Source: Trachythela sp. YZ-2020 (Eukaryota; Cnidaria; Anthozoa; Malacalcyonacea; Clavulariidae). Taken from it: a DNA stretch of 64,000 nucleotides. Below the pieces are notes generated by a model, which made no database searches, had not been told where the DNA came from, and worked only from the letters and a program-made list of their open reading frames with translations. The position numbers were made by a program, and so were the translations under genes. Each line of letters opens with the position of its first letter. Within the stretch, counting starts at the first letter, position 1. The stretch covers positions 4,340,001 to 4,404,000 of the forward strand of contig JADLSH010000190.1 in NCBI GenBank assembly GCA_016169945.1, in the 5' to 3' direction. Shown one piece after another: positions 58,067 to 64,000 of this stretch.

Positions 58067-60599
58067 AATTGATAAATAGCGTTGTTTAGTTTGCAAATCT
58101 TAAATCTGCTGCATGTATCATATGTATCGTTAAAATGCCGTCGTCTTTGTCAGTATAGTCAGTATTTGAAGCTGCTCCTATTCAAGCATTCTTAGCATGC
58201 GGTAAAGGAAATCTTTCTGAAAGAGCACTTGTTCGCCACAACTGGCCACAACAGCAGCTTAAATTGCCCTGAAATCACAGAATGGTTGCTATAATCTATC
58301 AAATGTCGATTTTGGTTGTTGCTTAGCTTCCTAAGTTTCTCATAAAAAACAGTAAAGTTACTTTTGGTGTGGTTTACGAGACAGGGGTGCATCCTCGCTG
58401 TTTGGTTAAAATTAAATTTTGTGATAACATGGCTGCCAAATTGCTATAGTTGTCAATTGACAGGAAAATGGCAGTTGAGGGAACATAGGTTAACATTGAG
58501 GTTGTCGTTTAGAGTTACGGGGCTTAATTGAGTAAAGATGAAATTTGGTTATAAATAGGTGGCCACGTGTCTATAGTTGTTACTTCACGACAAAAAAGTT
58601 AACTTTGGGTTTGTTGTTGGGAGAAATTGGGAGATGTACTTCCGTCTTTGAGTGATGCAAGAATATGACTTGTTGATACCAAGATACGTCCTACGGCTGC
58701 TGTAGTTTTAAACTGCGAGGAAATAATAAGGAATTAAGTAGTTTAGCTTTGTTTAGAATTGTTTGTCCTTCTGATAGCAAGGTTAATAATATGCTGTAGT
58801 TACTGCGAGAAAATAGAAGAGAAATATGTAGGTTAGCTTTGGGAATGTTGTTTAGTCTTTTGCATCGTTGTTGAGTGTGAGATGAGACTCTGCAGTAATG
58901 CGATGTTTCCTGGTTTCCGTGGCTGCTTCTACAAAATAAATCAGTTGCGAAATATCGTTTATAGCTTGAGTTTGTTCTTAAGAATTGTACGTGAGCTATC
59001 GTTAAGTGAAAAATGAAATGTTTATGACAGGGTCGCCAAATTGCCGCTATTGTTACTTCGCGTGAACACAGTAAACATACCATTGTCGTATATTCGTGGG
59101 GATTTCTAAGTAAGTTTGAAATCGTCTTTACCTTTTAATATAATATACTTGATTATTGTGTTCCGATAAAGAGTCCTTAACACTTGAGGATTGCTTAATT
59201 AAACCTTGGTCCTATGGGTAATATCGTCAGTCTAATGCAAGTACTTTCCTCCATGCTTCGTTCATTTTTTGCCTTATAACCAGACGTTTTCTCTCACTAA
59301 TTAGCAGATATTTTTACAAAGTTTGATAGTGCGTTGGACAAGATACGTTTGGAATGAAGTGCAAACACAAAGAACGATAAAACTATCGCCTAGACGTAAG
59401 TATATCAATTTGAATTCGAACTGGGATTTAATCTGTGTTACCTGGCGTCATTATGGTCGCTCGCTCAGTCCTCGAATGTTGGTGCATGGGCACCGGGGCC
59501 CGAGATCTGGCTATCCGGCTTGCTGCATATTTCAGACATATCACGGCATTTTGTTGTCAGTATAAAAACCCTTCAGCTTACTCGATTTTCATCGCATGCA
59601 ACTTCCTTGAAATGGAATTACCTTAAATTCATCAGATGAAAGTCCATCTGTGATGCAAAAAGATATATTTTCAATATCGAACAATACGCAACCCGGCAAA
59701 TACTTTGTTTTCTTCAATCTTAATGGTTGTAAAATATATCATTGGTTTGCATCTAATAGTTATATTTGAAGTGCTTCTGTTTTTTCTATCCAGCGATATA
59801 ATTGTGTGTCTCATTACGTATGTACAGATTCTTGAAGATAAGAGAGTATTTGCTGGCTGGCAATTTTAAAACTCGGCTGGTGGAAGCAATACTTTAGTAG
59901 ATCGGATGAACTTTTCTCTCGAACCAATTCCTTAAAAAGCATAAAATCAATTATTTCTATGAGTTTGAAATTGCATTTGGCAGTGCCTATATATATAATT
60001 CCTGCATGCAGACGCTATTATAGCGAGTATAACACTTTTCTTATTTAACATTTCTTTGATATACTGGCGGTCTTCGTATCTGATTCTATAGTCTGGAAAT
60101 GTTGAGTAGTATTGGTGTTAGTTTGCGGAATTTTCACCGTTTATCTGAATATACAGTTTTCAATTTCTTTTTAGTTTGCATGCAGCTACCAATCTCAAGA
60201 AAGTTTAAGCAAACTTATCTTAGAAGAAATAACCTAAAATCTTTATCAAATTAATTGTTGGTCTGTGATTTCATGTTATTTGATTCGGGATTATTTCATG
60301 TATTTCCACATAACAAACCAAACATCTTTGTAAAATTAATGGTTTGCATAAATTATTTTCTTAAGCGATACTTGAAAACGCTCCATCTTGGCACTGGCTA
60401 AACATAGAATCATATTTTAAGCAAAAATAGAGCAATTTCCTATTGCGAATTAAACAATAAATTACCAGCAAAATGTACGTACGTTTTGCCAAGGTGCATG
60501 ATTACGTTTTCAAGTAAGTTTGTTTAAACTTTCAGCAGAAACACTAAGTTAAAAAAATCATAGCTCACTACTTAGTTCTGTATTTGTAAAAAAATAACA

Positions 60600-61400
60600 T
60601 TGAACTTCGACCAACATTCTAAAACCTAGTGGACCATGATATCAAAGAGTATGAACAAAAAATATGGCATAAGCAAAACGCCAACCTGGTGCTACTGTCT
60701 TGGATTGATGAAAGAACAACACGCGTATTATATTCGTATGTACCCGTAATGAAGAAAGACAAAAAAAGCATTCAACTGCTGATGCACACTATACAAATGG
60801 ATACCAAACCGTATAACCGTGACTTAATTTATCGTGCGAACATCTGGCAAGAAAATACGTCCTTATTATCTGCAAAATATAGACACTTAACAGAAAAAGA
60901 TCGGTCAAAAATTATTCACCGGAATACTATTAGAAACGCAATGTTGAAATGGAATCAGGATGGATCTGAACTTGTGACGCAGAAAGCATCTCTTATAACT
61001 TATGATATTGCTCAGTACTTTGTCTTATATTTGTGAAAAATATCATTGAATTTAACCGACATCCTGCGACTTAGTGGAACATTCATGGCATTATGAATAT
61101 ATAAACGAAACGTCAACCTCGTGCTCCTGTATTAGACCTGATGAAAGATAAACAAATGTCTTTTATTCGTATATTTCCCTGGCGTAATAAAGAAATGAGA
61201 AACAATGAATGGATACTTGATATACTACTACACAAAAGCTGGAAGTCTGTAAAGCAACCAGGTCCTTATCATCGACAAAATGTTTACACCTTTAATTCAT
61301 TGTCCAACGGAACATAGATACTGTGGTCATGCCATGCTCGTAAACCAACGTGAAATCGAAATATATTAAACAGAATTAATGTGATTGTGCAAAATTCTCA
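60600..61400 (+). repeat. two-unit diverged tandem repeat (copy B)
   Basis: Counterpart of 33540-34290. The first unit is longer here (an extra block at about 60745-60830) and is open for 135 codons. The second unit has many stops. Confidence 0.55.
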
Positions 61401-62613
61401 ATGTTCCAGACGAAGATTAAAGACTAAACGAGAATAACGTTTGTAATTATTGGAGAAATTTAAGAAACATGCCTCGAGCATCATTGGTCATTTCCTGATT
61501 TATAATTAACCAACAAAATGAACGGTTACTTTATGGAAAGCAAACACTATATAGTTTTACAACGGCGTAATACCTCATGCTCCCTGACACTAACTGGATC
61601 TCTACTGGTTTGAATCTGCTTCTTCGAAAGTTACGGAAGAACATCGTAATAATAACAACACCGTGTAAGGATTCGAAGTGCGAACTGTTTTGGATTTGAA
61701 AGCTTTTCGTAGCATTTCCTGGATCAGATACAAGCAAGGTTTGTGCTGCGATTGTAGTGTTGTTGTACACAGGAAAAGTTCTTAGAGACATAACATCGAA
61801 GAACTAGAAAACTTTGCAAGGAACTACGAAAAGAAGTGTGACTGTGTCCACAAGGTGGTTGAAGAATGTTGGTAAAAAGTAAATAACTAAGAACATTATG
61901 TGAAACTTGCTTTTATAGAATTAAGCTTAAATTTTCAAAGCATATAATACTACATGATCTTTCAGCTTTCTAGAATTTCATTGAAGTTATTCTCTGATAT
62001 TGAATATTAAAACTAAGAATGAGGGGTGTTAGAAGTGACAAGAGTTCCTCACTTTCACATATATTTTGCAAATTTGGTAAATTTTCTCTATCAGTATCAC
62101 TGCCTCATCAAAACTTGAGTTTTTAAAAGTGAAGCCTTGTCTGACTTTAGCCTCCATTCGTCTCACACTCTGACGCCTCTCAAATAATTTTATCTTCTTA
62201 TATCTTATAATGTGGCATAGTGCTAGAAAGACATGGCAGCAAGAAATAAATAGTAAAATTTTAGATAATTATTATAAATTATTATAACCTGCAAGCTAAT
62301 AAATATATTAGCGCAAAACCGGGACCCTTTGAAGATCAAATCTTAGGGTCTTATATTAGTAGAGTTAGAATTAAACGTAAATTATAAACATCAAATCTAA
62401 AATGAACAAAAAAAGTTTGCTTAGTCAGTATATATAACTAATATTACATTCTATATTGTTTGTGGCAGTAACGCATTCTTTATTAATCGTGTATTCATGT
62501 ATATTTGAATTCATTACAATATATTGTTTTAAGAAATCAAAAAGTCTGCTATTGATAATTTTCAGTAAACGAGAATAGACGAACTCTTATCTTATGTACG
62601 ATAATTTCAAAGT

Positions 62614-62972
62614 CCGCAATCTCTCCAATTAGCCCCCCCCCCCCTCACATAAGCCCCCCTCTCTAATAAGCCCCCTTTTTTAAATAACGAAATTTATTAA
62701 GCCCCCCTCTCTAATAAGCCCCCCACTAATACGTTCCCCCCTCCATTCACACAAAAACACAAGTGTTTTGATAAGATATTTTTAGTTTCTTTACCTATTG
62801 TACCTGCTTGAACAAAATTATCATATCAATTTACGGAAAAATAATTAAGCTCCCCTCTCAAATAAGCCCTCCCTTTCTCAAATAAGTCCCCTCCCCCTCT
62901 CTCTCAAATAAGCCTCCCCTTCAAAGGTGCTTGAGAAATAAGCCCCCCTGGTGGGGCTTAGGGCGATTACGG
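62614..62972. mobile_element. AAGCCCCC-rich MITE, copy B
   Basis: Same element as at 35680-35994, with longer C runs and an extra segment near 62795-62825. The left terminus is mutated (CCGCAATC). Confidence 0.72.
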
Positions 62973-63709
62973 TATATGTTCTGTAGACCACTGATACACT
63001 GTCTATATAGTGCTTCTATTGAATTCATTAACAACTTCATAACTATACTGCTGAGTTGAAGTTAAGGCAGTCTCATCGGTGAATTCATATTAAAGCACCG
63101 ATGAATTGAACATGACAGTCCTTTGATCTGAATTTATTTGCTTTGTCAAACAACAATCAATCGAGGGTTACTGTATAGACAGGATATCAGTGTTCTACGG
63201 CAGTCGGCTCTTTTTTCCATTAAGAACAGATGACCATGCTCAAACGCTTACATATAATATACGTTGATTTTGTAAGGCTTTAGTAAAGGCTTACTCTCTT
63301 TGAAATATTTTATTTTCAATGTTTGTATGTGCGCAGAAAATTTGTTTAGCGATCCAATTATTTTACAATTTGAAGTGAATTTTTATTCGAGTTAAAATTT
63401 CTCTCATTGATAATATTCGCATTTATAATATTCGAATTACAATTGCATCATCCTTCTAAACGTTTCTAAAGTTAGGCTATACGTCCACGCTAATCCGTTT
63501 TCGAATCCCTCCGTTTTTGATATTTGCATAAAATGCATAAAAAGATCTGCATCCACAACAACGTTTTCGGGTCGTTTTCGACCGTCTATTTTCGGGCTCT
63601 ATTTATTCATTTCGTCGTTAATTATTGAAAAAATCTTACAGGGAAACCAGGAAAATGTCTACAGAGACAGAGGCAAATTCTTTATATACGTATTGTTCGT
63701 CGAGATTTG

Positions 63710-64000
63710 ACCTAAAATCACCGCTGATAATATGGCTTGTATTGACTTTGCAATGTCAAATATAGATTACCCAGGACAGGGTAGAGCATTTTATAAAATA
63801 ACATGTTTACTGCGCGAGCTGTGATTGGTCAATATATAATTAGGAAAATTCATTTCCAAACACTATCCAAACGTTTTCAACTTGTTCGGTGTCCCCTGTA
63901 GGCCTCGCAGAAGATATTTTACGTGTCTTTGAAAGACCTATAGACACTTGTCGCGAACTTAATGTATACTATTTCTGGAAAACGACGTGACATATTCCTT
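63710..64000. other. unique DNA beyond duplication copy B
   Basis: No match to the sequence following copy A (which is a MITE and then unrelated DNA). No gene or repeat recognised. Confidence 0.4.

Larger units (their letters stand above)
46590..63709. repeat. segmental duplication, copy B (interrupted)
   Basis: Same order of blocks as copy A, with a LINE insertion near the left end and a longer TPR array. Homology to copy A resumes at about 52910 (CATGGTAACACCTCA; GATACTCGTCCATGAAGTGA in both) and ends at 63709. Confidence 0.88.
58067..63709. other. non-coding 3' flank of TPR-CHAT B
   Basis: Matches 30951-36742. It holds the tandem array (58390-59090), the two-unit repeat (60600-61400), the empty TA site of the MITE (62218-62219) and the AAGCCCCC MITE (62614-62972). 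A 135-codon frame at 60629-61036 is collapsed by deletion in copy A. Confidence 0.6.

Overview
The window looks like nuclear DNA of an AT-rich marine invertebrate, most likely a cnidarian (anthozoan). The reasons are a spliced metazoan receptor gene built from phase-1 modules, two large TPR-CHAT genes of a kind strongly expanded in cnidarians, and a dense mix of CR1/L2-like and R2-like LINEs, BEL/Pao, SINE, MITE and foldback elements. The species cannot be named from the sequence.

Region 1 (about 0.4-10.9 kb, minus strand) is the middle-to-3' part of a transmembrane receptor gene. I placed 11 exons by splice sites and phase. In protein order they encode three fibronectin III domains, one split F5/8 type C (discoidin) domain, four more FN3 domains, a 14-codon linker exon and a membrane-spanning exon. 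The 5' end (signal peptide) and the cytoplasmic part are not seen; the cytoplasmic part would lie beyond base 1. Introns hold a SINE, a 28-bp minisatellite, an (ACGA)n tract and a foldback MITE.

Region 2 (about 11-27.2 kb) is a nest of mobile elements: composite repeats leading into two fused 5'-truncated LINEs (14.1-17.1 kb), a short inverted fragment of an R2-like LINE, then that LINE itself (17.35-24.6 kb) split by a 4,903-bp DNA element. The inserted element has 43-bp perfect terminal inverted repeats and a TTAA target duplication. It carries, on its minus strand, a decayed spliced gene with a Cys-rich zinc motif plus a domain like the cytoplasmic zinc-binding 'ballast' domain of the P2X7 receptor, and a second spliced gene on its plus strand. 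A rearranged BEL/Pao remnant and a 275-bp MITE follow.

Region 3 (27.36-63.7 kb) is a segmental duplication. Copy A (27.36-36.74 kb) has an intact 944-residue TPR-CHAT gene. Copy B (46.59-63.71 kb) has a longer paralogue (about 29 TPRs plus CHAT, broken once by what look like homopolymer errors) and a CR1/L2-like LINE inserted between its upstream block and the gene. Both copies are followed by about 5.7 kb of matching non-coding DNA. The His-Cys pair expected of a CHAT protease is present in both. Between the copies (36.7-46.6 kb) I see foldback elements and simple repeats but no convincing gene.

Functionally, the receptor and the TPR-CHAT proteins are host-type genes (adhesion or signalling at the surface; probable TPR-regulated caspase-like protease). 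Most of the rest is transposable-element sequence in various states of decay.
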